Origin: Rhizophlyctis rosea
Taxonomy: Eukaryota > Chytridiomycota > Chytridiomycetes > Rhizophlyctidales > Rhizophlyctidaceae
DNA: 64,000 nucleotides
Reading direction: 5' to 3'
NCBI GenBank assembly: GCA_027596075.1
Contig: JADGJC010000033.1
Span: 1-64,000 of the forward strand
The notes under the pieces are model-generated. The model had not been told where the DNA came from, searched no databases, and was given only the letters and a program-made list of their open reading frames with translations. A program made the position numbers and the translations under genes. Shown one piece after another: positions 25,101 to 36,752 of the stretch; position 1 is the stretch's first letter; every line of letters begins with the position of its first letter.

Positions 25101-26213
25101 TGTACCTCGCCCACATCGCGGCTGCCGTCGTTCACGAAAGTTTCGTCCGTAAGCGGTTGCTGCACTTCCACGGCTGGCAGAACGTTTTAGTCAGCAACTA
25201 TACGTTGCGGGACCTCTTGATACAACAAGGCCTTACCTTCCCGCGCCTGACGACACTGGAAACATTGTTCCCTGCGCTTGAAGTTGACGACACCGCACTA
25301 GATCATAATAATGCGAATGAGTTTTCACANNNNNNNNNNTTTCACAACTCTCATTTCCTTCTGTCAAGCGCGATGCATCCTGACCTTTTTACACACCCAA
25401 TCATCCTCATCCTGGGGCGCACTATTGCTGAAATCGATTCGAACAGGAAGGCCGGCCATGGTGATGCTGGGAAAATGCTTCTCTGTCCATACGCGGGCAT
25501 GCTCAATGCTCATAAAGCGCACAAATGCGTAGCCGCGGGATTTGCCTGTCCGTCTTTCGCGGATTACGCGGGTGGATTCCACGCAGGCGTCCAGTGATTC
25601 TAGGTGTTGCTGAATCTAAGAAATGGTCAGTGAATATTGGCGCCTTTGAGAGATGGAGCTAAGCAATATGTACCACTGTTTCGTCCGCTTCGAGTGGCAG
25701 CCCTTGAAGAACGACGACCTGATTTGGTTCTCCCAAAGTCCGCTCTTTGGGCGGTAACCGTCGTCCACGTCCCGCGCCAGGTGAGTTCGACTTCGACCGC
25801 GAGTAGGGCGACCTCGACCTCGACCTCGAAGACGACACCGACTTGTATCTGTCGTGCCTCCATTTCCCACCACCATTATCACGACTCCTACTCCTGCTCC
25901 TACTTCGACTGCGACTCCGCGAATACCTCCTGCCCCCGCCGCTGTTTCGAGACCTGCTAAGTGACCGCCGAGAAGAGTGATGGTTGTATCTCCCTCTGCT
26001 CCGACTTCGACGGCGAGGACTGCTGGACCGCGAGCGGGAACGACGTCTGTAACGATCGACTCGGTGGTGGTCGCGGTCTCTGCTTCGACTTCGTGATCTG
26101 CTTCGTGCGCGAGAAGAAGTGTGTCCGCCAGAGCCATTGCGCCGGTCATTGTCGGTTGATTTTGAAGAGGTGTATCTGTCCACCTTCCCGCTTCCGCGGT
26201 AGGTGTCCCCCAT
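22192..26213 (-). CDS. RBM5/RBM10-type splicing factor (RS, RRM, ZnF, RRM, C2H2, G-patch)
   Basis: Thirteen exons can be drawn: 26213-25674, 25615-25385, 25297-25237, 25173-25049, 24979-24869, 24802-24463, 24374-24171, 23676-23540, 23444-23392, 23205-23059, 22985-22854, 22745-22546, 22465-22192. Order of domains: an Arg/Ser-rich N terminus of about 140 residues; RRM1 (VVVLQGLPLEAD, SRGYAFVRFMS); a RanBP2 zinc finger [20 protein letters not shown] formed across an intron; RRM2 (HILLVRGLDTLT, GFGFLEFYD); an OCRE-like tail; a C2H2 finger CLLCQRGFKQVKDLQKHH; and a C-terminal G-patch IGNRMLQKMGWKEGTGLG. Such proteins act in early spliceosomal complexes and alternative splicing. A 10-base N gap (25330-25339) falls in the intron that splits the zinc finger. 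The junction between exons 7 and 8 is out of phase in my model, so a piece is missing or misplaced there. Confidence 0.88.
25330..25339. other. Assembly gap (10 N) inside an intron
   Basis: The run of N sits in the intron between the two cysteine pairs of the RanBP2 finger. The bases on both sides of the gap are the same word, TTTCACA, so the two contig ends may overlap and the true gap could be zero or negative. Confidence 0.9.
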
Positions 26214-27123
26214 TATGGCTGAAACTTTGTGAACACGGAAAGTAGACTAAGTTTCAGCTTGGGAACCCAGTGACCACGGTACAGATAGTTGAGCGCGCTA
26301 CTGAGTAATACAGGGTGACGGGTTGGTACTTGTGGAGATCTTGAGCCCTTTCGACCAGTCGCTCCTGGGTTGCTACACGGTGGTCGGTATGTAGGAAATG
26401 GAGGTGAAAAACGGACGAGAAGGCTACAAAATAGCAAGGAGGAAGTGAAATTAAAGACACCGTTAGCTGTTGTATCCCAAAATAGCATTTCTGCTGAGTC
26501 AGCAACAGACAGCATGAGAGGGTCTCGCTGTTGTCCTTCCCCTCAAAATTTCCCAGCATAGCATACATATTAGCAACTTAATAAGGGGCGGGCATGGTTT
26601 CGGAGCGCCAATGCAACGCACTGAATGTTCATATCCCAAATGCACCATCGGTGCAATCTGCGTCTACTTACTATTCCAACGTAAGGAAGAATTGAACGAT
26701 CTGGTCCATGAGAAGAATGGGCCAATCTTGATTTGGAAATACTGATATGGAAATGATTTGACGCGTGAAAAAATCCAGGAAACTGCTCCAAAGGCGGCCT
26801 TTTGCAATGATTTGATCCGTGAAAAAGTACCTTTTGGGTAAGATTTGATCCGTGAAACTGGCTGAAAAACGAGAAGATGGCTTCCTCCTGGGCAACCTTC
26901 TTCGGGTAGCCTGGATGGAATGATGTGTGATACGGCTCGAACGGACAGGTAGTGACGAAGAGACAGGTAGTGAGTCATGAAAATCGGGACTGGGAACTGC
27001 TTTGACCAAAAAAAACACATATATTGTACGGAGTACGACAAAGAGAGGAAATTCCTCAGAAACTGTCTACACCAAAAAAAACGTTCTAGAGCATCACAAA
27101 CGAAAAAACTTCTACAACACCAT
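26214..27123. other. Intergenic with short direct repeats
   Basis: This 910-bp stretch lies between the start of the RBM-like gene and the 3' end of the GH62 gene. No coding frame is supported. It contains three spaced copies of a GATTTGA-CGTGAAA motif, listed separately. Confidence 0.5.
26752..26861. repeat. Three spaced copies of GATTTGAYSCGTGAAA
   Basis: Copies start at about 26755 (GATTTGACGCGTGAAA), 26808 (GATTTGATCCGTGAAA) and 26842 (GATTTGATCCGTGAAA). They are spaced about 53 and 34 bp apart, each followed by a short A-rich or CTGG sequence. They could be binding sites or a decayed tandem repeat. Confidence 0.6.
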
Positions 27124-28659
27124 CTACCCCTGCTTCCTCTTACACTCCTTAGAATACTCCCCAACAAACTCCAACAACCCCAACTTATACGGGTTCGAAT
27201 TGTAATCCGCCGTCGTGTAGGGACTGATACCCTGGAACAGGAACCTCAAATTGCAAGGGTCGAGTTCAAGGTACTCGTCGTGACCAGCACGGATGAGCTC
27301 ACCGTGGGAGATGCCGGTGTTGCCCTCGCCCTCGACCCAGACGGTGTTTTTCGCGAATTGGGTGTTGGCGGGACCGGCGAAGGGGTGTTCGAAGGAGGAG
27401 TTTTGGTAGAGTGTGAAGGGACCGCGGAGGGAAGTGGCTGTCGCTGCTTTGTAGTGTCTGCGGGTGGAGGAGGGGGATGGTTAGAATGTGGCGATTTTGG
27501 GGGAAGACGGGGGAAACATCCGGCGGAAAGGCATGTTGTGGTCATCACCCTCTGCCCTCTGCACCCGTCCCACTTTAATCACAACACACAAGCTCATAAA
27601 GGTGCGCGGAATCATCCCTCCCTCCTCCCCCCCCGTCGCCCCCCCCTTCTTTGACTTTTCTCCTGTAGCAAAAAACGTCCAAGTTACCCTTCACCTCACG
27701 ACCACCCGTCCAAAGTCATACCAAAAATGAAAGCCATCATCACACCCTTGCTTTCGCCGCCGGGATTGCCTCCCCCCACGGTGCCATCACCAACAAACGC
27801 CTTACCTAACAAAGTTGTCATTCCCAGCCTCCACGATAGCCAAATACGTCTGCTCGCCCTTAATCTTATAAATAGCCCCACCCTCATACCAATCTCCCTT
27901 AAACGTAGCATTCCACATCTGGTACGCCTTACTCCATCCCAAGGGGAACTTGTCCTTCGGCGTCTCATGCCGGAACCAATCCCCATTGTCGTTGGAGTAA
28001 AACAAGTGACAATGAGTCTTATCACAGATGTTGAAATAGTCGATCCAGGTTTCCCATGGGTTGACGCCCTTTTCGGAGTCGACGAGCGGGTCGAGGGAGT
28101 CGATCATGACTTTGGGTTCGGACCAGGAAGTGGGGTCGGAGATGGTTTTGGTGGTTGAGTAGGCTGGGTTCGGGGTTTGGAAGATCATATACCAGAGTTT
28201 GTGAGGGGTGTAGTAGAATACCTGCGGGGCACAGCCGTAGATGGAGAATCCGGGGGTTTGATCCATGTAATAGATTGGGGATTTGTGGGCGTCCGGGAAG
28301 TCTTTGAAGTTGAGGTAGACCATGCGGTATGAGTTTGCTTCGGTGGCGTTGGGGTTTAGGGCGTTGTCTTGGACCGTGGAGGCATAGACGTGGTAGAGGC
28401 CGTTGTAGTGGACGATGGACGGGTCTTTGATGGAGATCATCAAGTGGGTTGAGCTGTTTTTCGGCACAATGATGGGCTCGCTGGCCTTCCATTTGAGGGA
28501 GATGGGGAGTTTGCTTTTTGAGGCGTAAGGTACTGGTGGTGGGACGGCTGCAGGGGTTGGTTTCGTGACGGATGGCTTGGATACGCGGACGTAATCCGAC
28601 ACTGGAACAGCGGATACGACGCCGGCGGCCAGCGCCAGGAGGGTTTTCAACAGCACCAT
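27124..28659 (-). CDS. Secreted GH62 alpha-L-arabinofuranosidase
   Basis: Two exons (28659-27806 and 27457-27124) join in phase across a 348-nt intron to 395 residues. A signal peptide (MVLLKTLLALAAGVVSAVP) and a Ser/Pro-rich linker precede one GH62 five-bladed propeller. Recognisable points are IKDPSIVHYNGLYHVYAST (family Asp), GCAPQVFYYTPHKLWYM, GDWYEGGAIYKIKG (family Glu), AIVEAGNDNFVRHYKAATA across the intron, and HGELIRAGHDEYLELDPC near the end. GH62 enzymes remove arabinose side chains from arabinoxylan and arabinan. This points to growth on plant material. No carbohydrate-binding module is present. A TATA-like CATAAAAG lies about 60 nt upstream of the ATG. Confidence 0.93.
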
Positions 28660-31338
28660 GGTGGATGGGGAGACCGAGCTGGGTTTGATGCAGATTGCAA
28701 GAGCTGCAATCCCTCCTTTTATGCTTTAGCCTCCACCTGGCTCACCTGTTGAGTCTTGGCCTTCTTCCTCCAGGCCTCCTTCCTGGATGCCTCTACCCTC
28801 AAAAAGCGAGGGGTGAATGATGTCCCACAGGTGACTATGGGTGAAAGTCGTACCGAGGCCCGACAATCGGCACGATGTGAGAGGGAAGGCATGAAGGAAG
28901 TGGGCACCAGGTGTGCCCTGCGCGTCCTCCGAGATGCGGAGGCCCGTTAGACAAGGGGTTCACCTCCCCCACCCCTTCACAATCAACAATCGGAGGGCAT
29001 TTCAACCGCTCCGGCCACACGTCAATGCACCGCAGCTTATGCGCATTGCGGACGAAAATCACGAAACGGCCAACACCGAGTAGTTACCATATGAGGAAGA
29101 AGGTACGCTTTCAAGTACGGCTTCGTTGAAATCGGGGACCCAACGGTCGGCATGCAGGAAAGGAAACCTCGGTCTCAGAAGCACAAGTGACCTAATGCCC
29201 GTGGGGCTTGACCAATCGAGTCACCCTGACTGGCCAGTGGAACGTGTCCCCAACAACTTTGCTGTGTTTTACTTGCTCCCACACTTATTTACACACGCCA
29301 ACAGAAATGCAGAACATGAAACTCGACACGCGTTCACTGTCCACGGCATACATGGCCATTAGACGACATACACTATATGATTTGCGTTCCCACTGGTATT
29401 CCCATAGCAGAATTCGAATTACTGTGGTCAACTGTTAGCAGTGTATGGATAGCAGTGACAGTGGTCCGTGATACGGAAAGGCGACCCCAGGTGCACGACT
29501 TTGCCTGTTGGTTTGAGAAAACCTTTGAGACTAGGTAATAAACAATATACTTGTGATAGCTTGAATAACTTTTTACACTCGCTTATATCCACTGGATTGG
29601 TCAATCCCGGGCATGCCTTGAGTATCCCCGGCATACTTTCCGGCATACGGTTGAAGCTGTCAGTGCCCCCTGACGTGCACTGCACCTGTCATCGGGCTGA
29701 GACGGGTCACGTAGCATTTTTGAATAGCATTTGAGCATGGATTTGATTGAATTAGAGGGCAAAATATGGTGAAGCACGACCTGCAATTTGTGGGATTGCA
29801 GGTGGCAATTTGACAGATCCTACCTCAGCTTCTTCTCTTCTTCCCACAACAGTGACTCTTGACACACTATCCAAATGGAAAATGGGCGGGCTTCCACTGG
29901 ATGTCATGATTCATGGACCCGTGACAGATTTCACCGCCTCTACCACAACTCTGCCGAAAGAGAATTTCCTTGATCTGCAGGCTTACTAAACTTTGAATGG
30001 ATTTCTCATCAGTCGGAATGGGAATCGCGATAGTGACATTACATAATGATAATACAGTAATACCTACCACGGCTAGGCAGTTACCGCCCAGCTCGGATGA
30101 AGATGATGATATTGAATGAATTGTTACACTGATTATGACGGTGCGTGTATCCGAGCCTATGAGTGGCTGGGGCAGCATGTGAAACTGTATGTCACACAAG
30201 CTGCACCCGAAATTCCCGGATAGTTGGCAACCATGTGATACAACGGTTGATTTACTAGTGATGGGAAGACCGATGAGGCGGGGCAACGGGAACCGAACAC
30301 TCAACTGACACCCCAACACAAACTCCTCACAGTTTCGCACTCCACACTTCCCTTGTTCTTTTTGACGCAGCTGTATCTGAGTGTTTCTCCAAGTCGCTGT
30401 CAACGGTGGGAGGAGTTATAAGAAACTGTGAAAGCCCGTGAGAAAAGTGACCGCTTCTCATATTGCACATTTCGGAGACTTCGCGTGTGTGTGTGTGTGG
30501 TGTCTTCAAGTTGTTCTTCCCGGATACACGCAGTCGCGGTCGATGCAACTAGATTGCGTAAGTGCTGCAAGCTCTGATAAATACTCCCACACAAGCTGTC
30601 GAGAGGCCTTTTTCACACTCACAAATGATGCTATCCCCTCTGCTAGTGTTACTCCAACCACGCTGACATAGCAATTGGTGCAGTCAGGTACGACCCAGTT
30701 GCTTCAGGGGTGGGCTATTTTGGGGTGGAATTCGACAATATCAATCTGGCGAACTTGGGGCTTTCGTTGTCATATCATTGGGCCCATCAAGCGTCTCCGT
30801 TAAGTTCATACGGGATATGACGACTCATCAAGGGATATGGCGTTATGTGCACTTGCATACTACTTTTTTGTCCCAGTATTTACATATGATATGGCCGTGC
30901 GATGTCACGTGTTTTTGCATATGTACAGTGCCACTTGCACATCGCTAATTCATTTGGCCCGGATACTTTCCTCCGCCCATACCCTTCCTTACTCACAGCC
31001 ACACAATCAATATACCTGATCTCTTCCTCGTTTCTCTGGTTATTCCATTCCTATCAGCGAACCAATATCGAAACTAGATCGGCTCAATTACTCCTACACA
31101 TTCGCACCTACACGCTGCTTCCGCATTTATCATCCAGCATCCCACAGTTCTACAAAGCAGGATCCAAAACGGCGTCTGTAGAACCAGCTGCAAATACGCG
31201 TCCTTCGTTTTGTTTACGACCTTGGCGGATCGACCCCACCAGGACTGACCGTTAGGTTTCTCGGACATACCTACATCTTTGACCAATAACATCATCCACG
31301 AATCTTCCAACCCATTCAAAGCCTCTATCATCGTTGCA
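28660..31338. other. 2.7 kb without recognisable genes
   Basis: Open frames here stay short or read as random sequence on both strands. The longest, 29867-30403 on the minus strand, has no motif and an unusual Ser/Ile/Cys composition. No transposon proteins, terminal repeats or RNA genes were recognised. The left end holds the GH62 promoter and the right end the promoter of the next gene. Confidence 0.45.
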
Positions 31339-34090
31339 ATGAGCGACCCTACCGCAAACCCGCTCATCTCCACAACGGACTGGATCCCGTTCCCTGATGT
31401 CCAACTCAAACTCTCATACGCCGCCATCAGCTACTCAAATCCAAACGATGCCTCCTTCCTCGCCGTACAAACAGGCGCCGAACTCTCCTTACTCGGCACT
31501 TCGCACGATGGGAGCAAGGTGCTAGCTCTGCATCCGGCATCAGGGCAGCAGGGGTGGCTACCGAATTGGGTTGCACCAGTGCTGGACAACGATGTGGACA
31601 CATTCTTGGAGGCAGGTTCGGGGAGTTTTACGACCGACGGGTTGAACGGCATCCCACCATCCGCTGTCGATGGAACACCGAATGATTTGCTTCTCACAGC
31701 GCCTGCTGGTGATGGGGTAATGGGTCCTGGTGGATTGTGGTCGCCTGTGATGGAAACCGGTTCGCCGCCAATCAATATGGGAGCGGTATCGCCAGCCATG
31801 TCTTCGGGGAGTGATTTTACAATTGCGTCCAATGACTTGATCTTTGGAACTCCTTCGCCGGTATGAGCGTTTCTCCATCCGCTGCCGAAGTATTCGCGCA
31901 CTCAATCTTGCATCTTCTTCTTTGTTCAGAAACACCAAACCATCGATCTCAATCAACAGCAACTCAGCCTCCAAGCCCTCGCCGCTCAACAAATGTCTCA
32001 ACCTACACCAGCACGCTTCTACCAAAACCCGCGCGGCCGCCGTCCACGCCAGCATCCTCAAACGCCTCGCAACGACTTGAGCACCGACGTCGATACCAGC
32101 GGAGGCGGGCCAATCCGTAGCGGACGCAACCGCAAACTCTGGGACCACAAATACGAAGCTGGGCGTAAGGAGGCTGGCACGAGGGGACATGGAACGAACT
32201 TTGAAGAGGAACAGAAGTTGAGGTTCCCTGAGAGTAATCCGCCGTTTGTTACGTATGCTGGGTTTGTGGATCAGCTTTTGAGGGTGCTTTGGGAACAAGG
32301 CAGGGGACAGGTGGTCTTTACGCTTGATGCTGTTGCGAGGGCGAGGGAGAGGGTGACTGGGTACAAGAGTCGGGCTGGGAAATCAAAGGTTCGATTTGAG
32401 TTTAATGCTTTCGTATCTTCACTGCAATCCACTCTAAACCTCAACCTTATTCCGCAGTGGCGTGTCTGGCTTCCTGATGAAACCTGGGCCAAATTCCAAA
32501 TCCTCAAAAAGATCTCCGCGCCCGCCAACATCACCCATCCCGAATTCGCCGAACTACTCCTCGACCTAGCCGGCGTTGGAAGGAAAGGCCACTCCACAGG
32601 ACTTCGACCCGACCTCCTCGCGCCCGCCATCAAGTCCGAACCTCAAGACCTCTTCCTCCCGACCGAACGCCCCGTTTACTCTCCCACTCCTTCCACCGGA
32701 AGCGAATACTCTTCCACCACGACCGTCACAACCGACGAGATGTTCACCGACCTGTCGGCACTGGACAGCTCCCTCGGCACCTTCCTCAACAACCTCACCG
32801 ACGCTGACAACATCACCACTCTCTCAGGTGGGATCAGCTTGCAAGACGAAGGACTGTGGGGCGAAATTTTTGGCGAGCTCCCTACTCCCACGACACCATC
32901 CGTCTCCCCGCCCCACCACGTCGGTATTATCCCATCCGCCGTCGGTTCCGCGCCCGTGTCCGCTGGCAAGAACGTCCCCGCCGCGCCTGCCGTCCGGGCC
33001 TTGCCTGGTGAGCGAGACTTGCCTGTTGAGCGCGGCTTGCCCGTCGAGGAAGAAGTCGGCGAAGGGTACCCGGCCTACCCGTCCCCGCCATCGTACGACC
33101 ACATCCCGGAGAAGGAAAGCACGTCACCGCGCGGGTTGACGTCGCCTGGTGCGGGCGCGAAACCGAGAAGGACGTCCATGGCCGCTGCTGCTTCCAGGAT
33201 TGGAAGTCGTGTCGCGACTCATCCTGTGCGGGCTGTGCCGTATGTTAAGGCTAGTGCCGATGCTGAGAAGGAAGGTGGGAGTTCGGCGGGTGTGTCGGCT
33301 GTCTCGGTTGCTGGGGCCACGCCTGCTGTGGCGTCGGTGGTGCCTTCTCCTCCGGTGGCAGAGAAGAAAACCAGTCAACCCGTCGTCGGAAGGAAAAGCA
33401 TGCTCTCACGCGTCGCGACACCCCGTCACGTTCCTCCCTCCTCCACCCCCGCGATCAAAACCGAAGACCCACCCACTAAAGACGAACAACCCCTCGAAAC
33501 CTCCATTCTCCCCGCCGGCTTGAAACAAGTCATCGACCGTGCCGTAACCGTATGGCAGACGACGTATGATATCAAGCCTATTGTGAAGACGTTGGGTGTT
33601 GCGAAGGGGATGGGTTTGGCGGAAGATGTTGAGCGGGAGGTGTTGGAGGGGATGTTTGAGGTGTTCAGGGTTGCGGGTGGGAGGTTGAGTGTTCGGGATC
33701 CGGTTGTGGGGAGGACGGCAGTTGCGGTTACGTGGATGAGGAAGAGGGGAGTTGTTGGTGAGGAGGGTGTTGGGGAGTGGTGAGTGTCTTTTGTTGCATG
33801 GATGTTTTGAGTCTACTGTCCTCCCATAGCACTCGTTCTGTCAAAATTGCATACTCATCGCCTCCTCCTTTCCGTACAGCCTTACGACCCTCCTCACCGA
33901 CTTTGCGACTGACGAGGAGATGGAGGACGTGCCGGAGGCGTTTGGGGCTGTGTTGAGGTGGTTGGTTAGGAGTGGGGTTGTGGGCGTTGATGTTTTGGGG
34001 GTTGTTGGTGCGGATGAGGATGAGGCGGAGGGAGATGGTGAGACGGTTGCGGAGGTCGTGAAGGGTGTGGAGCAGTTGAGTGTTGCATGA
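31339..34090 (+). CDS. Unrecognised 860-aa protein with SH3-like N terminus
   Basis: Three exons (31339-31860, 31930-33779, 33880-34090) join in phase. About 35-95 residues in, the sequence resembles an SH3 fold: KLSYAAISYSN, then GAELSLLG and GQQGWLPNWVAPV, the last like the GW-x-P-x-(Y/W)-V end of SH3 domains. A linker follows with a Gln-rich patch. A conserved-looking block comes next (RKLWDHKYEAGRKEAG to VWLPDETWAKFQILKKIS), then about 300 disordered Pro/Ser/Thr-rich residues. A helical C terminus (LKQVIDRAVTVWQTTYDIKP and WLVRSGVVGVDVLG) ends the protein. The function is unknown; the layout suggests a scaffold or regulator. A start at 31279 in the same frame is possible, but the ATG at 31339 leads directly into the SH3-like part. 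Confidence 0.72.
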
Positions 34091-34725
34091 TGTGGGGGTG
34101 TTATTATAGATGTTGGGGGTTGTATTATGCTGTGGGGTTGTTGGTGATGATGATGATGCGAGATGATTGGGGTACCTTTTGCGGTAAAGATTGTAGTGTG
34201 TAATTGTTCTTTTTCTTTTTCTTGTATTACTTTGTTTGCGCGTAGTAATTTTGCATATCCCCTTTTGCTGTATGTTTTTCTCTTCTAATTTCTTACTATT
34301 GAGTGTGGTCGCACAGTCAGGGTCTTTCAGACCATCCGCAACAGGGTCCAATTGTTTCCGACAGGGACCAACTCGTCACTCTGGTCCTTCAGATGCAAGT
34401 TATCTTGGACAGGAAAGGGGAAAAATGGATTTGTCATTACAGACTGTGTACGTACAGATTGAAAAGCAAACGTCCCAAAAGCAGCGTACAAAACAAAAAT
34501 CGGATAATGTCAGCTATACACGACATTGTCCTATCAACCAAGATGACGCACTGAACAACATAATCACCAAATCTCCCCTTCAAAAAGTCTCACATTCCCG
34601 CCCCCTCCCCATTTTCTCCCCTCACAAAAAGCCTCACTCCTCTCCCTTTCGACCCAAAATCCCTTACAACCTCCCACCGCGTACAATGCCCAACTACATG
34701 CCGCACTAACACCCCGCACCATGGT

Positions 34726-36206
34726 TCATTTGCGTTCTTTGACTTGTACAGGTAGCGGTGCTGGAGAGGGAGAGCGGGACGCATCGTGCGGGGATGGCGA
34801 GCGCGAGTGACGGGAGTGGCGGCGGTGGTGGGAATGATGGCTTTTGTGGTGACTTTTGTGGTGGGATTTGTGGTGGGTCGATTTGTGTTTGTGATGTGAG
34901 TGATGTGAGGAGTGATGTGATGAGTGATGTGATGAGTGATATGATGAGTGATGTGAGGAGGATTGCGCCGAGGATTGTGAGGGTGTGGGTGTGTGTGAAT
35001 GGGATGGGGTTTGCGAGGATGTGCGGGTTGATGATTGTTGTGAGGGAGTTGATGAAGTGACAATGCTTGGCGTCGTGCTTCTTTGATGGGGACTCCTCGT
35101 TTGGTGTGGAGAGGCGGAGCTTGAAGGGGAAGGCAGCGAAGCGGTGTGGGCGGCGAGGAGTTGGGACGCTATTGCTTGTGCCTGGAAGTGCGATTGGGTT
35201 GCCTGCGCTAATAGTTCTCCACGCTGCGCTTTTACACGGGCTTCTTTCGTACGGGTGTCGAGCGCCAATCCCTGCTTGCCAGTTTATCCGCCTGTTCGTT
35301 CCCAAAGTTGTCCGCGTGTCCCCGTGTCCAGCGGAAACTGACGCCGCCGGTTCGGCTCATGGCCAACTGTGAGGAAGCCTGTGTTAAACAAGACTTTGCA
35401 TTGAAGAGGATGAGATAGGGGCTGCACGTACCAAGCGGAATTCCCTCTCTTGCGGGCCATTTAACTTGAAGAGACCTATGAGAATAGTATGTATCAACAA
35501 CGTCGCGCGTAGCGTACTGGGCATGAAAGGGCAATTGTATAACTTACTCAGAATTGCCGGAATGCAATCTGGGATGAAGACCACGTTATCACTCGGGTCA
35601 ATCGATTTCAGCCCTTCATAAATAGGCTTGGGATAACACCAGTTAATGTGAGAAGATATCAGCACTCGTAGCATGTTTTACATACCTCGACTTCGCACTC
35701 ATAGTTGCCAGTTGCGTCGGATTCTCCAAACTTTCTTCTACAAATATGTACGTCCATCCAGTTCAGTTGTTGAAGGCAATAATGGGCTGTCACAGAAACA
35801 TGATACTTACCCCAATACTCCGTAATGCTCCGACGGATCATATACACCCCACCCGGCAACGGGAACGGGAGGGGAACAGACTTGATTTGTTTCAGTGACA
35901 AGCTGGACGGTGTTGAAACTTCCATCTGTATATAAACTCGTCTTACGCCCGCTCGTATTGGGTTTTGTCTGATGGAGAAAAGAGTATGAGTTAAGTGATG
36001 CAAGCGCAAGCGCACCACGCAGGATTTACCATTTCCAATTCGCCTCCCGGCTTTAGAAATTCCTCCTCAACACCGAAGTTCGGATTTGTTGGCAGGATAT
36101 CCTTATATTCCATTTTGGCGGTACCACCAGTACCATGGTCGTCCCTTTTTATGAGGTGTGTGAGCATACTGCCATTCGCAGCTGCAGTACTGGCAATATC
36201 CACCAT
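34726..36206 (-). CDS. RNase H1-like protein, apparent frameshift near its end
   Basis: Exons 36206-36030, 35968-35811, 35737-35686, 35626-35548, 35475-35432 and the last from 35378 join in phase. The RNase H fold shows SLYTDGSFNT (first catalytic Asp), VAGWGVY, a long inserted loop, VVFIPDCIPAIL (third-Asp position, as PDC rather than TDS) and FRWTRGHADNFGNEQADKLA (last catalytic motif). RNase H1 cleaves RNA in RNA:DNA hybrids. After ADKLA the frame ends early at 35232 (SRDWRSTPVRKKPV). One base out of frame, KQGLALDTRTKEARVKAQRG continues the family sequence and a Ser/His-rich tail runs to a stop at 34726. One missing base near 35285 explains both. The start is also unsure, because no hybrid-binding domain is seen. 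Confidence 0.75.
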
Positions 36207-36443
36207 TTCCGTTTCCTGTCCAGGACTTTTCCCTTTCGGCTATCTCGTTCTGCTTCTTCTTTGATGGCGAGGTCTGGTTCGGACTTTGTTGTGGCTGGAA
36301 AACAGAAGTCTGAGTACTTGAATGTTGTTTGGAAGTGGGTTTCTCGGATCACCAACCTCTCATAGTCTGCGGTTCCATCCCGCTAAACACCTTGTCCCAT
36401 TTTTGATGAAAGTTTACCTCCTCCTCTGCAAAGTGGGTCAATC

Positions 36444-36752
36444 AGAGACCAACATACCTCGCTCGGGTCTTTTCAAGAGACTAACACGTGATAGACATCG
36501 CTCAAGAAATACTAACCATCAACACAGATACGCCAACAAGACGCGCCAACAAGACCTCCCGAAGCATCGACGGCATGGTGAGAAGAAGACGCAAGTGAGT
36601 GTCAATTCATTTCCGGTATCCCCCATCTATCGACCTAACCGAGACTCAAACAGAGGCCAACGTACCCAATGAGGCCTTCTCAAGAGACTAACCACGTGAT
36701 AGACGTCGCCAAGAATACTAACCATCAACACAGATACGCAAACAAGACCACG
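36444..36752 (+). repeat. Tandemly duplicated exon-intron unit, period about 207 bp
   Basis: Copy one spans about 36444-36560 and copy two about 36651-36752. Both share AGAGRCCAAC, CAAGAGACTAAC-ACGTGATAGAC, TACTAACCATCAACACAG and ATACGC-AACAAGAC. In copy two the first word is followed by GTACCC, a possible donor; in copy one the same place reads ATACCT, so the donor is lost or never existed. Confidence 0.65.

Noticed and set aside
26977..27654. A 225-codon plus-strand frame over the GH62 3' exon.
   Set aside because: It is antisense to the conserved HGELIRAGHDEYLELDPC region, which clearly belongs to the minus-strand gene.
29867..30403. A 178-codon minus frame in the 28.7-31.3 kb gene-poor region.
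   Set aside because: It has no recognisable motif, no supporting splice sites, and codon use unlike the neighbouring genes.
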